A stretch of 64,000 nucleotides of DNA from Paralichthys olivaceus (Eukaryota > Chordata > Actinopteri > Pleuronectiformes > Paralichthyidae), in contig NC_091096.1 in NCBI RefSeq assembly GCF_024713975.1, positions 21,574,458 to 21,638,457 of the forward strand, given 5' to 3'. Below the pieces are notes generated by a model, which saw only the letters and a list, made by a program, of their open reading frames with translations, was not told the DNA's origin and did not search any database. The number at the start of each line of letters is the position of its first letter. Position 1 is the first letter of the stretch. Positions 1 through 13,109 of the stretch are shown one piece after another. The position numbers and the translations under genes were made by a program.

Positions 1-405
1 TTCCCCCCCAAAATAAAACCTGTCTTTTATCATTTTGACACGGTGATAATTTTGAATTAATCATGATGACGAAGTTAAGAAAGAATTATATATTAATGCA
101 GCTGGTTTTATGAAAGATGCCTAACAAAACATTTTTGGGGATTTGACAATTGTAATTTAGAATAAACATGTTTAACAGTGTTAACAAAAAACGTATTTGA
201 ATGATAAAATACTAGTATAGCTGTAAATCAGGCTGTTTTTGTTTTAAAAAATGCTATAATATTCATTGTACACCCTGTTCAATGACAATAATGGCATTCT
301 TAAGGCATTCTTATCTATTGTGATACAATTTTAACTATTCAATAACCAAAATATTTCCACACAAGCATATAAAATGTGTTATTTGTCAAACTTTCTCAAA
401 CAAAC

Positions 406-454
406 CTGATGCTGGCCCAAGTGGCATCTCTTGAGGCTCTTCACACAGCTTCCT
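406..454 (-). CDS. Possible fourth exon of the split-CUB gene (cytoplasmic tail)
   Basis: On the minus strand a 49-bp stretch lies between a GGCTCCAG acceptor and a CATCAG|GTTTGT donor. Read in the phase left by the exon at 948-999, it encodes a charged peptide, RKLCEEPQEMPLGPAS, without a stop. That composition suits a cytoplasmic tail. The polypyrimidine tract is weak and there is no homologue to compare, so this is only a candidate. If real, the gene ends to the left of the window. Confidence 0.3.
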
Positions 455-947
455 CTGGAGCCATAAAGGCTTTGTACAACTTTTTTTCGCATATTCACAT
501 TTTTTCACAAAGACCTCAGTGTGCAAAATTAGTGAGATTCTGTATTTTTCTTGCATCAATCTATTAATACATTACATAAGTCACTCAATATCATTAATAA
601 ACACGCTTGAGAGGTATAATATAAATCTATAACATATTTTCCTAATTCTGAGAGCATCATCTTTGTTTTACATTTGTGTGACCTGAAGTGAACCTGAGGT
701 GGTGTGGCTCTGTGGGGAGTGAACAGGTGGTGCTACAGCAGTGGACAGTGTTGGCTTGAGCAGCCAACAATATTAAAAAGAAATGTCCAGTGATCACAGC
801 TAAAGCTCTGTGTTCAGAGGAATGTCTGACTGACAAATAAAGAAATACCGAGAACAGGACAGGTAGGGGAGGAGAGGGAGTGACATGTAGAGTTGACAAA
901 GAGTGAGAGAGATGGGACGAAAGGGTGCACGGCAGCAGCGTCTGTAC

Positions 948-2560
948 CTCCGAGTTGCTGGACGCGCAGGAGCTTGCTCTTTTCGGACACAGTTTGGGTC
1001 TGGAAAACATGAAGCACCACAGCAATTCAGTTTATAATTACACACATATCTGAAAGGCAGCTTTTATGAATGTCCTCAAAATGTATCCCCCACTTTTGGC
1101 AGCTTGCTGGACAGTTTAACCAGAAATGTATAAAGGAACACTGTCCAATACAACTGTACTGAAGTGGGATCTTTCCGACAGTAACCACCTCACTCAGTTT
1201 ATAATAGCTCCAGCATACTTGTGGCTATCCCCCCCCCCCCCTCAATAGTTACTCTATTGTGGTGTTGACGGAACAAGATGCATTCAAACACATGCCACAA
1301 CTCCAGCAGTTCACACAGTGGTTGTTACTAGGATGTCATAGCTATGCATTGTTTTTTCCTGTCATTTATTTGCCCATACAAGCAAATTCTGACCATAATT
1401 CACTTACTACACCGTGTCTAAACAAAAAGTGATACAAACATTCCCTTTTCTTGGAGGCTATTGATATTGGATTATTTTAGAATTGAGGAGATAAAACCAA
1501 TTAACCTCCTACATTGTGATAGTTCTAAAAAAAAATCTGTGTGTCCTTGCCTTCTGCCCTGTTCTTAAGTCCATATGAACCAGTGAACCATGGAGAAATA
1601 CTTGAGCAAGTACCCACTTATTAAAAATTACTCTTTCAGCTGAATGAGTTCATTACCAGCCACTGCTCAACTGACGGCATCCCCCACTGTGACTCTCATC
1701 CACCCTTTGGCCGTTTTCTGACCAGCGGGGACCTCCGAGTTAATCTCACTGCTGCTTTAAACTTGCAAGATCTCGCCTACAGCTCTCGTTTTCCGATGAT
1801 TTCTGTGAACTCGTTTAAATTAATAGGGAAAAACTGAATGAGGGAAGAAAAAAAACCTGCTTCTCATGCTGCTCGTTTATTTCATGGTAGCGCATTTCCT
1901 GGCTTCTGAATGACTTGTGTTGTTGTTCTTGCTAATTAGACTTTCATTTTATTGAACACGTGTTTACAATTTCCTTGTCATTAATAGTGAGACCCTGTGG
2001 TGTCATCGTGCCTGACAGAGACACTGAGCTGAAATGAACATGTTCCGTGCATCATGGAATATTTAGCTTTCTGCTTGTCACAGAAAACTAAATATTTAGA
2101 TTAGGAGGGTTTAGATTTTTGTCTGCAAATTTAAACCTTCCTGGATCCTGGACCATATGGATCTGTTGGGAAAAGCTCGTAAGAACAGATAGTATTACAA
2201 ACCTCCAAAGTTAACCCCTCAGTTTGTGTTCATTGTTCCCTGGGTTGGATGAGGGAACAGCTTGTAAATTACACCTTTTGATTGTATGACAATGCTATTG
2301 GTACAAAACGCACATTGAGTTTTACTTCTCCCTGCACCCCCCCCCCATTTCTCCACCCATTCACTTTCTTGCAGCCTCTTGTGTGCTAGAATTAAAGCCA
2401 GGTGCTGTACCTTCAATGCCCTGTTGTATATGGTGAGAAGGCTCCACATCAAGGATGCCGCACAGTTGCAGCCAAACCCAACTAATCACAGAGGGTCACC
2501 ACATCAGGGACTAAGGCTTCCAGCTGAGTCAACATAACAAAGGAGAGACTGCGTATGTGC

Positions 2561-2619
<59 letters not shown>

Positions 2620-5600
2620 ATTTAGGTTACTGACGCACTAGCCCATTTTCATTCAGGAGAAGTCAAAGATAAGACCTGTGAATTAGGATATTAGATTTAT
2701 CTGAGAAAATCAGATCCTGAACACGAAGAGCTTGCAGCAGCTCTGTGAGGCGCTTCAAGCTGAATGTTAACATGCCACCCCCAAGGTGGATGAAAAACCC
2801 ACCCCTACTCTGCCTCTGATTGGCTAGAACCCATTGCCTTCATTGTTTGGGTTCAATGACTGTAGGGTTGAATCTGGGACATTGGATAATGTGGGACACC
2901 TAAGCTATGTCTGTTTATTTCCTGTTCTAACTAATTCTGGTCAACAGAACTTTTCTATAGGTTAGCATGGACATCATTTAATTGAATGTTTTGAATAAAT
3001 ATTTAAGATAGATCATAACACATGGATACATGTTCAATTGTTGATTTTGGTTAAGTTTTATTTAGTTATTCAATAAAAAATGGGGTGAGATGTCATGATT
3101 AACAGCTGATATTGACTTCAAAATACAGCACTAGTGGAAAACCTGTTCCTGGGATATTTTGGCTTCATTATATACAGTCATTGGTTGTGTTGATCAAATT
3201 TAGGCATTAAAAGGTTCAATGTTTAGTATTTAGTCATGAAGTTGCATGTTGCAGCTGAACACCCCTCACCTCAACCTCCCCTTCCAAACACGAAAACTAA
3301 CCTGTGGTAGCCTTCAGTTGTCATAAAAACTGAAAATGTGTTTAGTTTGTCCAGTTTGGGCTACTGTAAAAACAAAACAGTCTCCGTAGAGAGGACCCGC
3401 TCCTGATGAGGAAATACCACCCATGCACAATTACAGAAACGTCATGGTATTGTTGCTACTCATTGCAAATAGAAGTAAATCAAGAACTATTGAATTAAAC
3501 TGGCTATCTGATGGTTCCATTATTGTAGTTTTTTTTCTTTGCTTTTCTAATAAAGTTAATGGACTTCTGTTACCTGAAAATGATGCAGAGGGCACTGGTA
3601 AGTATCAGAGCGAAGAAGGCAGCTCCGCTCACAGCAGCCAGCAGAGAGTCTACCTTGCTGGTTGTAGGAGCAGAGGCACGTAGGTCCCCTCCTGGCTCAG
3701 TCAGGTTGTGGTAGTGAAAGAGCAGAGCAAAGCCACGGCCCCAGTGTGTTGTAGTGATAAGCTCCATGATGACCTCTACCATCTCCTGGTTGGAGCCGAA
3801 AACCAGCTGGCTGCTGGGAGGGCGGTTGGACCCACAGAACCTGGATGAAAAGGTGATGAGGTCTGAGATGTAGAGGACATCATGAGGACAGGCGTCAAGC
3901 ACTGACTGCTGTGTTTCGGGGCTCACGGCTGGAGTGTCAGTAGTGTGTGGTGAGGCAAGGGTGGTTTCCTCCACAACTGTACTTGGGTTAGAACTTGTGT
4001 TGGGGTCTCCCCTAAGGTGAGACAAGGAGGCTGAATTAACGATCTTGTCTCTTGAAGGCACAGCCCCAGGTAAGAGGAGAGAGGAAGGAGGTGCTAAAGA
4101 CAAGCCAGAGGAGGCGTCTGCAGATCTTTTGGCAGAATTTGAGACTTTGGTAATTTCCATCTTTGTGGACTGTTCCTGGACCACTACTTGCTTGACGCCA
4201 CTATCTTGTGAGGTCTTTTGAGTCTTTGTGACATCCCCTTCACTCTGAAGCAAAGGATCTTTAGCTGCTGATGAAGTTTCATCTAAAGCAAAGCTTCCAG
4301 GGGTGACAGTCCCCTCTTCATATGCCTCTTCCTCTTCAAAATTAGAGATGGCTGAGTATTGTGCTGCAGAGTCATGGCTTTCAAACACATCAAAGTCAAA
4401 TATCTCCAGGATAAGCTGGTAATCAACAGGTACAATGAACAGCCACACACAGTGTGTCCCAGAGGAGTAGTTGTAGGGGAAGCCAGGAGACAGAATGAGG
4501 CCTTGGACATCCACCACATCCACCTTGGCACCACAGTCAAAGTACACCTGCAAAGTGAATTATAATAAGTCAGTTGTGTCACAAATCTAAAACTGCTTTT
4601 AAGACAATAATTACCACTAAGAATCTTACATTTTTATATCGGTCATTTAATAACACCCTTTCTCAGAGTGACAATTAACATGACTCACACAGCTCAACAG
4701 GTTGAGCACAGGAAGCACTGCCAAGGTGAGGGCTTTTGATTCACATCGGTGCCACCCAAGCTAGCATTCATGTTATTCTTTGGCATTATGTTTAAAAGTG
4801 CTGTGTTGGTATCATATTGCACTCTGCCTAAATTCTGAGAAGAGTCAGATAATGGCCACTACGTCATTAATTTTCTATGACAAAAGTACCAACAACCATG
4901 GTTACTATCAGCAAATATCAGCAAACTCAACTTGTGGTCCGATTGCTCATTTACATTAAACAGCTTGCAACTGAACTGTTCAACCCTGCTGTTCTGCCTT
5001 TATATCAAAGCCTGTGTTTTGCCTCTATCGCCTGCTTGGGTAACCCTAAGGAGGGTATTTCTTCAAACATGCTGGCTGTAATTTTTCCCAGGTGTGCAGG
5101 GATGTTAGGAGGATTTAGGCCCTAAGCAGCGGCAGATGTGTGGCTGGGTCAGGGAGCTGATGACCAGACCTTTGTAGGGGGCCTGCGTGTTTATGAGCTT
5201 TTCTGTTGGCCTCAGTTCCTGACTGTGGGAATGACCCAGACTGGCAGACCCCCGTGACAAACAGGTAACACACCAACACCCCCAGGCAACACTTGTGGTC
5301 TGGACTGGGCTAAAAGCATAGGAGATCACTTTGAGAATGCAATTTTGATGGGTGGGGGGGGGGAAAGGGCAACAGGGACACAAGGAAAGCTAAAGTCTGT
5401 GGAGCCAGACAGGCCCTTTGATTGCTCCATGGACCATCTACCCCCATATGAATACATTCATCAAAAGGCATTCCCCAGTCAGTATGATTTAAGTAGCAAA
5501 ATCTACATAGAATTTACAATCATGACTGGGAGTAAGGAGCACTCGCTCTGCCCTCAGGTCATCACAATCACACCAAAAGTCTCTCCATAGTTGATACAGC

Positions 5601-8600
5601 TGACAATGTCACAGCCAGGCTTCAGACACATGAGGGGAAGAAGGGCAACATGACCTGTGTAACTAAAGAAGATATGTATGTGTATGTCATTAGGTGTTAC
5701 ACGTGGATGTCATAACATGAGTTATTTTGATCTCATAAGATCAGAGATCATTCAAGTTTACCCACTGCCCTCAAAAAGTTTAAATGATAAGATAATAAGA
5801 CGATGACCAGTTCAAGTAATGATTTAACACTTCATCTTTAAACTCAACAGTCCCAAAGTTACTCTGTGATCAGGAAGGTAGCACTCCTTATGCAAAACTT
5901 AAGAAGAAAGTCAAAATTATATTTATCCAGCAGAGGTTACATCTTCAAAATTAATTTTAATGATGTCCAATGTTTACATGCAATTCTTCTACAGTCTATA
6001 CCAATTAGGCATGTACTTCTACCACACTAGAAAAAAGGTAAGTCTGCTTCTCCTGCAGTGCAAGCAGCCAGGGGAACGACAGGACAACAAGCTGCTGAAA
6101 ACAACACCACTGCACGTGGACAAATCACAGAGTAACATGTAGAGAGCTGAGGTGACAGATGCGGCTACTTCTTAGTGAATAATAATACGGCTCAATACCC
6201 AGTGTTTTCCATGCACTGATTTATTTGTGGTACCCTGCCACAAAATCAACTTTAACCACCACAATTTGTTCTTCTATTTCATTACTCTTTCAGATGAAAA
6301 AATTGTATTTCATTTTTGAGCTGTGTGATTCATTCAGCCTCATTCTTGCATTCTCTCTGTCTTGAAGTCTGTAATAGTCAGCCTCAGTTAGGAAATAACA
6401 AGATAATCCCGGTGCATTGGTGGACCTGTGGAGTATTAAAAAAAATCGGTTCGATTTTCACTCTCCCTGTTTGTCTTTCCACCTGCCCTCTCTGTGTGGC
6501 CTTTATTCAGGGCATGCATTACATGCTACACTTGCACTGCCCACACACTTACTAGAAATTAATGTGCTCCAGCAAAGAATTATGTGGGTGACATTTGAAC
6601 GGGCCAAATGCCATTCCTGTTCAGGAGAGGTTAGAGCGAATAAGCTGATTTGGGGTTTGCAGTGTTTGCGGTGAGGTTACGCAATGAGGGAACCACTTCA
6701 CAATATGGGGGCATAACAGGGGGAAGGGAAGGACAGTGTGTCCCCCTTTTTTCAGGACAAAAATAACCAGTGATGAATAGATGTATATTTATTTATCTGC
6801 CTGCTGGTCTGTCCTCATTTGGTTTATCTTTTTACCCTAAAATAAGTTAATCTATTTAACTTTGAAAATGTAAAAGAAATGCATGATGCAAATAATGCTC
6901 ATCTATAAATCAATAGTCATCTCTTGTACAATGTGAAATCCTGCATTTTATGAAAGAGAACTGTGTCACGGACAGAGACTGTGTCATCTCTCCCACCGAG
7001 ATGAGGCAGCTGGGAGGTCCCCTGCGGGATGTGCATGCTAGACTACACATTAAAGGGCCCCAAAGTGCCACAGTGTCGAATGGAAATGGGACATTCTTAT
7101 AATGCCAAACATCTCAGTTCTGTTACATCACAGGCCGCTCCACTGGCAGGCCGCTAATTATTTAAGGATGCCTTTTCTCATGGCGAAACAATTGGGCCTC
7201 AGCGCCATATTTGTGAGCCACTCCACAAAAGGGGGAAGGCAGATAATATTTTAATGAAGTGATGCTAATAAGTACAAAGCAAGCTGAAAGTTTACATAAG
7301 AGCCGGCTGGTTATTGCGCCCCAGTTGTGCCAATGCCAGGGGCTCCCCTGGACAGAAGTAGATCGACTGAGCACATAATTGTCTGAAATGACTTGTTCAG
7401 TGAAACATCAGACCAGCTCCTGTCATTACTAAGAGGCCCCTGACAAATGGTATTGTTCTTTTGTTTTCACTTTGCATTAGTACATCCTTTAAAAAATGTG
7501 TTTCAATCACATTCCACGATGAGATTCATATGTCTGTCTAATTAGCACAGAGGCAACTTTAAGCCCGCTGACATCTGAGCTGTTAATGCAGCACCATTTT
7601 ATTATAAGTGCAAGTATATAAGAATGTTGTTTGTCATTTTTTTGTGGAAAAATGTATTGTTACAAATATTACCTAATTATTAACTATTTTAATTGCACAA
7701 CATGTATTCTGGGATATGGTCACAAAAACATGAGAAATAAACAAAAAGATGAGAAATAAACAAAAAGAAAAATGTCACTTCTGTTATTAATGTGTATTTG
7801 AGCATGGAATTGAAGATCTAGAAACACATTTTATTTGTCAAAACAGAAGTGTGAAGTCCATGTAACAGTTCACTGTAACATGGACTTTTTTTAAAGCCAC
7901 TCCAGCTGACGACACCACTGTGAAAACTCTGCAACAGGAGCAAGCTTCTGCTGAAGTACCACACACACAGGCACGCACACACGCATGCACGCAAACACTC
8001 ACACTCACACACACACTCTGCCTCTCATGCACAAACAGCTCCGGACTGGCTCATAAACAGGCAGGCGGGCCCCTAAAAAGGGGGCAGGAATCCTCACCAG
8101 CCCTGTTTACTGGAGGAGAAAAGTGACACTGCTTCACAGGCTAGCACAGGGCAGCGGCAGTCCACTCAGGATGCATTACAATCGCACTCAAATTTTTCAG
8201 GTCAGCACAACTATCAACATATAGTCAGAAGGCTTCGTGGTCAAGTAGTAAGTGGCCTGATTGTAATTTCACTAATGTTTACTTTTAATTTAAATCAAGT
8301 AGTTTGGTTTGACCCCCAAAGACAAAACATTATTCAGAAAAATGTAATGGACAAAATCATGCAGCTAGACATTCGCTCCTTCAGCTGCCCACAAATCAAA
8401 TAAAAGCTATTTGAAAGCTATTTGAGTTTAACAGGATTAGAAGTGTCACTAATTCAGTTGGAGTACACAAAATATATTACATACATTATTTCTCAAAGTG
8501 CAACAAACATACAGGAATTTCCCTGAGAGACACAAACAATGCAGTTTGCACGGAGCTGCTGACACACAAGACCTCACACACTGTACAAAAGGACCGTGCT

Positions 8601-11600
8601 TGCAGGGTAAACAGAGTGCAGCAAAGATAGGTGACCTCCTCATGAGCTATACTGGGCAATAAATATCAATAATTATTCATCGAAATGTATTTTTCATTGA
8701 TAGCTATATAGCAAAAATTCAGCATTTATTGATGTATTGCATTTTCAAGCACAGTGAGATGGTATAACACATAATTGATCTACCTCAGACATGTAAAATC
8801 AAGTGTTTGCCATTCTCTGCTCATAAAGAAGAGAAACAGTGAAAAACTTGAAAAAATTATATTGTGACAGATATTACGATAGTTAACGATATCGACTGAT
8901 ATTTACATTTTTCTTCTTGATATCATTTTTTGTCATATCACCCAGCCCAATGTTAAAACCTGCATATATACTGTTTATATATCAATCATAAAGACTGATC
9001 TTCAGGGAAAAAGAAGCAAACTAAAACTTACTCTGTGCAAGATCATTGCAACACAAGGTTTTAGTTTATCTACAGCTCCCTCCAAATGCACGGAAGCTCC
9101 TTAAGGTCACTCTACACAGCTGTGAAAAGCCACTGATAGTCGATTCCAGGCTCTATCACGTTATCTCCCCCTGTGATACCAACGCCTCTCCTGGTAGACT
9201 CATGTCAACGGCTGCACGTTCGAGCCCGAGAGAGTTTACACACAACTGGTGTGGCAGCCTGATTAAGCCCAGGCATTTCTAGGGAAGCACTCGATGGCCA
9301 CTGTGGCGCTGCCTCAGCACATTTTCGCCATCGTGTGCATCATGAGTGACTTCTGAAAGGCCTCTTTGAGCCCAAGCATGTTTGATCAACGTTTTATTTA
9401 CGGAGCCATCATGGGAACCTTAGTGTTGCCCTACATGAAAACACGCAACACTGGAAATGATTACCACTTGGGTCCTCACACTCACACAGATATGTTAGTG
9501 GGTGGGCAAACTGCTCTCACTTTCATGTTTGTGGTGTAAGACCTATTAACATATTTCCTCTAAAAAAGAGCTGCTGTTGCTGTGGTAGCTGCTAAAGCAG
9601 GCCTGGGGAATGACCTTATCTTCAGGGTGGTTTCAACCAGTATGGTGAAATCATTTCCAGATTTTGGAATGTGGTCCAGTGAACGCATCCATGATAATTA
9701 GTCTTTGGGCAGCACCTCAATGAGAAGCCCTATCGTGTAGACTCGGATGCACTGTACTGAATAACTGCAATCAATCTAAATGGTCTAAATGGATACAATA
9801 ACATTTCCAAGTGCACCCACTGAATCAAAACTGCCAGATAAGCTAATCTTCTTTAGTATAAACTCAAGCAACACTGATGACCTCTGTACGACAGTGGGTT
9901 GTGACAATTGTTGTCAAAGTAATAAAAACTCTACGGTAGATCCTGTCTTCGCTCTTTTCTTCAGATGTCAGGTTCTTCCTGTGGTTCTTAATCATTATTT
10001 TATTAAAATTGTGTATAAATAGATAGTGTGATCTTTTAAAATACGATTACTTCAAGAGGTTATAATGTACTGATATATCTGGAAAGACCGTACTATTATC
10101 TCTACTATAGGCAACTAAACTGATTTTATTCTGTTTCTCAATTTGTGTAATTTGTTTCCAACCCAGAAACCTAGAAATTTCCCTTTTCTTATATTTTTAC
10201 ACCATATAAAGCAAAAGTGACAGTAAAATTCTGCTTCACATTTTGCTTCACAGTGCTCTGTTCAAGCATGAACATGTATGTACTTTTTAACTTAGGTTAG
10301 AAAACGGTTGCTTGAAAATATTGGCTGAAAGGGACAGATTCTGGAAATATATTTAAAAATCTTTCATGGTTTTTCACAAATCCATAAATATTCTTTGAAA
10401 ATTAGAAGCCTGGTAGTGTAATGTAATGGCAATGCCAGAGAATTATCATCTCAAATAGAAGGCTCTTCATATGGTGTACTTTTTGCATTAGTCTGAAACA
10501 TTACGGTGCTGCAACAACTTGTAAGAGAAAAGCAAAACAAATGCAGTTTGAACCAACTGCAGCCATTGAGCCATTGACCTTTTTGAAAAAAAATTTAAAA
10601 ATGAATTTGTTTTATACTGAACTGTATCTGAAGCTCCTCTGTCCCTGCCATCTCTTCCCTTCGCAGTTCACAGACACTGTGTTATGTTTATCTGTTGACA
10701 GGCTCTGTGCATCTGTTGTGATATAACTCATGGGAGGAATAAGTGAATTCACAGTTCCACGTGATCCGACCCCTCGGTTCAATTAGAGATGAATGTCCCC
10801 TCTTTCCATCCCAAATAAAAACCTTGCGAAAGACGGAGCCGAGCAACAAAGCAGGGATCAAATGCACTTGTCCACAGCACTGAATTGTGGACCAACAGAC
10901 TTGGATGCCTCCCATTTTTTTCTGAGGGGGATAGAATGAATTCCAAGCTTGTTTATGCTGTTCCAAAAATCAACTTAATACAAACGGGGAGCGGAGGACA
11001 AAGCCATCATTTACCGTGCCCCCTCAGGCAGATAATTGCAAAGATAGTGAGCACCCTATGCACACAGGAACTAAAGCTGGGGAGGCTGACAATTCAATAT
11101 ACCAAGGGCTTTTGTTGTCTAGTTCTAAGAACTGTTCTGCTGAACTGTTGTTGTCCGCCAGCGGAAGAGGACGGCTCTTGACAGGTGGAAGCCACAGAGA
11201 TTCTCCTGGCTGTCAACGTTTAGCTGGATGTCCCATTGCCAGGGGTAATCACTTTATGTTATGACAGCAGCCACTTTTACACATGGGAAAATGATGATGC
11301 ATCACACATGATGGGATCCCTGAGAGGGTGACACAATTTATAATTTGGGTACTTTTCTATAATAACTGACGAATTTGGCAGGAGGACAAATAAAATAAGA
11401 ATCGTCCATCCCTGTCATTTTAACAAGTCCATAAGGAGAAGCCCATTTCCACTACAACATATAGATTACAGTGTATATTTTCTGAGCATTGACAGATCAC
11501 AGTCCTTTTCCTCAAGAGCAAGTACTGAGGCTCACCCCTGCCCCTGTCTGTGTAAACATGACTGTTCCAGGCTACTGGAAATGTGCATCAACAAGTCCTG

Positions 11601-12933
11601 TCATCCTCAGTCACGTGCAGTTATTTTTCTGGTGCAGGTATCCACATAAACCAAACTACAGAATGACACCTCAAGTTATGACATCGAAACAACCTACAGA
11701 CTTCAACCAGAGAATCTTTAGTAGGAGCTAAAACATGTCAAGCATGAGTGACAGCCTGTAACTGAAAGGAAAACACAACCCCTGACTGTTTTGTGTCATG
11801 TCCAAACTCTTGCTCGTGAACACCTTGCAACGCCAGGAGTCAGAGCTTGGGAATCTGCCTCAGTGAGTATGAGAAGAGCAACATAAGGTTAACACGCTCT
11901 CAATGTGGTTCTCATTTCTGCAGTTCGGACTCTGCATGCCATTCTCCAACTCTGTGAAGTGCACAACATCAAAACATGTGCCATCCACACATCCATCTGA
12001 AGGCCCCAGAGGATAAAATGTGCCACATTCCAAGTTAGTCCATTTTGAAATATTGCCCAAGACTTTCAGGGTTTTGTTGTGAATGGCAGAGGTGCACGAA
12101 AGTCAGTCGGTAAGACGTAAAGCAGAAACAGTCTGGCAGTGGCACGTGTTGCAGGGTTTTGTTTTTCAAGTTTTTGGATGACCAAAAACACGTGGAATAT
12201 TCTGATAAAAACAATGAATACGTCTGAAACAGTATCTGAATCTACAGCAGTCTGCAGGTTATATGAGGCGGATGTGTCGGCTGAATGTTATGTACGCACA
12301 CTGACTACATGACCATTTCATCATCCGAGTAATTGAATATAGTTTGTTTCCTGCACAACTTCAACAAATTCACGCTCCCCAAATCGCACTTTGGGGAATG
12401 ATGCGCTACGTTCCAACACGTTATCAACAAAAGTGTACGCAAAACCCAATGTAAAAAAGTGTACATTATAAGATCATCGCCAACTACCACATTTCTCTCA
12501 GCTTAAATACAGGACATTAGAGGATTTCTAGAAAAATAACGGTATTCCAGTAAAGTCGGCGTATATTTTACCAAACAAAACGCATTTCCAGGATTTAAAA
12601 AACAACTTTTAGAAATTGGCTCACACTACGAAACGCTTCTAACTACAGTCTACTACGGTGCTTTTGGCAGCACGACAACGTGGACAGAACAGGCGAACTA
12701 GATTTAAATTCAAAAGAAGTAGCTACGAGTCCTATGTTGTTGTTGAAAAAGTATGCCGAAGTGAACGTTGGTATATATTTTCTCTTAAAATAACTTGCTA
12801 CGAGTCCATTGGGGTCATAATGTTTGCCGAGGAGCAAACAAGAGTTAAATGAGATAATTTCCGAGCGGAGTCCGTGGCTCGGTTCTCTCCAGTAAAGTGA
12901 GCACGGCACCCACACACACACACACACACACAC

Positions 12934-12984
<51 letters not shown>

Positions 12985-13109
12985 TGGAGGTAAAAGCTTG
13001 AGAATTATTGGACCAAGTGTTCACTTACTTTCTGTGCGACGCTGCCCATCACGAAGAGTAGATACGTGGTGATGAAGACATGCGGCCCGAGCGACGTGAC
13101 ACAAGTCAT
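948..13109 (-). CDS. Unnamed type I membrane protein with one CUB domain split by a long disordered insert (three exons seen, 3' end probably off-window)
   Basis: Exon 1 (13029-13109) encodes 27 residues beginning MTCVTSLG, with a hydrophobic core ending GSVAQK, so it reads as a signal peptide. Its donor is AAA|GTAAGT. Exon 2 (3574-4547) continues in phase 0. It carries the first half of a CUB domain (residues 28-84, Cys in DCG and THCVW), then an acidic and Ser/Thr-rich stretch (85-246). The second CUB half follows (247-307, Cys in ACPHD and RFCGS), then a transmembrane segment (about 329-351). Exon 3 (948-999) joins in phase and gives a basic, Ser/Cys-rich juxtamembrane stretch starting RPKLCPKRASS, with donor GAG|GTACAG. 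CUB domains usually mediate extracellular protein contacts. I do not recognise the family member, so no function is given. The phase agreement across all three exons makes the model strong, but the C-terminus is incomplete. Confidence 0.8.
2567..2615. repeat. GT dinucleotide microsatellite
   Basis: A nearly pure TG run of about 49 bp inside intron 2 of the split-CUB gene. Confidence 0.95.
3206..3419 (-). mobile_element. Short non-autonomous repeat (MITE-like), copy A
   Basis: It begins with AAAAGGTTCAATGTTTAG and continues through GTTGCATGTTGCAGCTGAA, CCTCACCTCAACCTCC, a TTTAGTTTGTCCAG stretch and GAGGACCCGCTCCTGATG. The same series of blocks occurs in reverse orientation at about 13526-13737, so this is a dispersed element. 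The sequence resembles a common teleost repeat with TTAAAGGTTCA-type termini. The far end is not clearly visible. Confidence 0.7.
7854..7887. repeat. Near-perfect 16-bp inverted repeat with 2-nt loop
   Basis: AAGTCCATGTAACAGT is followed by TC and then ACTGTAACATGGACTT. The arms pair along their length with a single mismatch. It lies in intron 1 of the split-CUB gene, just before a CA-rich stretch. Confidence 0.8.
7964..8015. repeat. Interrupted CA-rich simple repeat
   Basis: A CACACA tract with GCACG and CTCA interruptions inside intron 1 of the split-CUB gene. It generates spurious low-complexity reading frames on both strands. Confidence 0.8.
8651..8947. mobile_element. MITE-like repeat with CTGGGYRATA-type ends
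   Basis: The left end reads ACTGGGCAATAAATATC. The right end reads GTCATATCACCCAGCCC, whose reverse complement starts GGGCTGGGTGATATG, so the two ends are imperfect inverted repeats. The interior is rich in ATCGATAT-like words such as TTAACGATATCGACTGATAT, which is typical of a repeat seen in many fish genomes. No coding capacity is visible. Confidence 0.65.
12910..12981. repeat. CA dinucleotide microsatellite
   Basis: About 72 bp of CA repeats with a CATACATA interruption, located 48 bp downstream (in the gene's direction) of the signal-peptide exon donor of the split-CUB gene. Confidence 0.95.

Larger units (their letters stand above)
1000..3573 (-). other. Intron 2 of the split-CUB gene
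   Basis: The stretch holds a short C run near 1231, a GT microsatellite at 2567-2615 and a dispersed repeat at about 3206-3419. I see no further exon with matching phase and no conserved protein sequence in it. Confidence 0.6.
4548..13028 (-). other. Intron 1 of the split-CUB gene (8.5 kb)
   Basis: This long intron separates the signal-peptide exon from the CUB exon. Open frames in it are short and show no family resemblance. It contains a CA-rich patch near 7964-8015, a 16-bp hairpin at 7854-7887 and a MITE-like element at about 8651-8947. Its CA microsatellite is at 12910-12981. Confidence 0.7.

Noticed and set aside
12643-12981. Minus-strand open frame of about 112 codons rich in Cys-Val
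   Set aside because: Its start is a translated CA microsatellite, and the rest resembles no protein.
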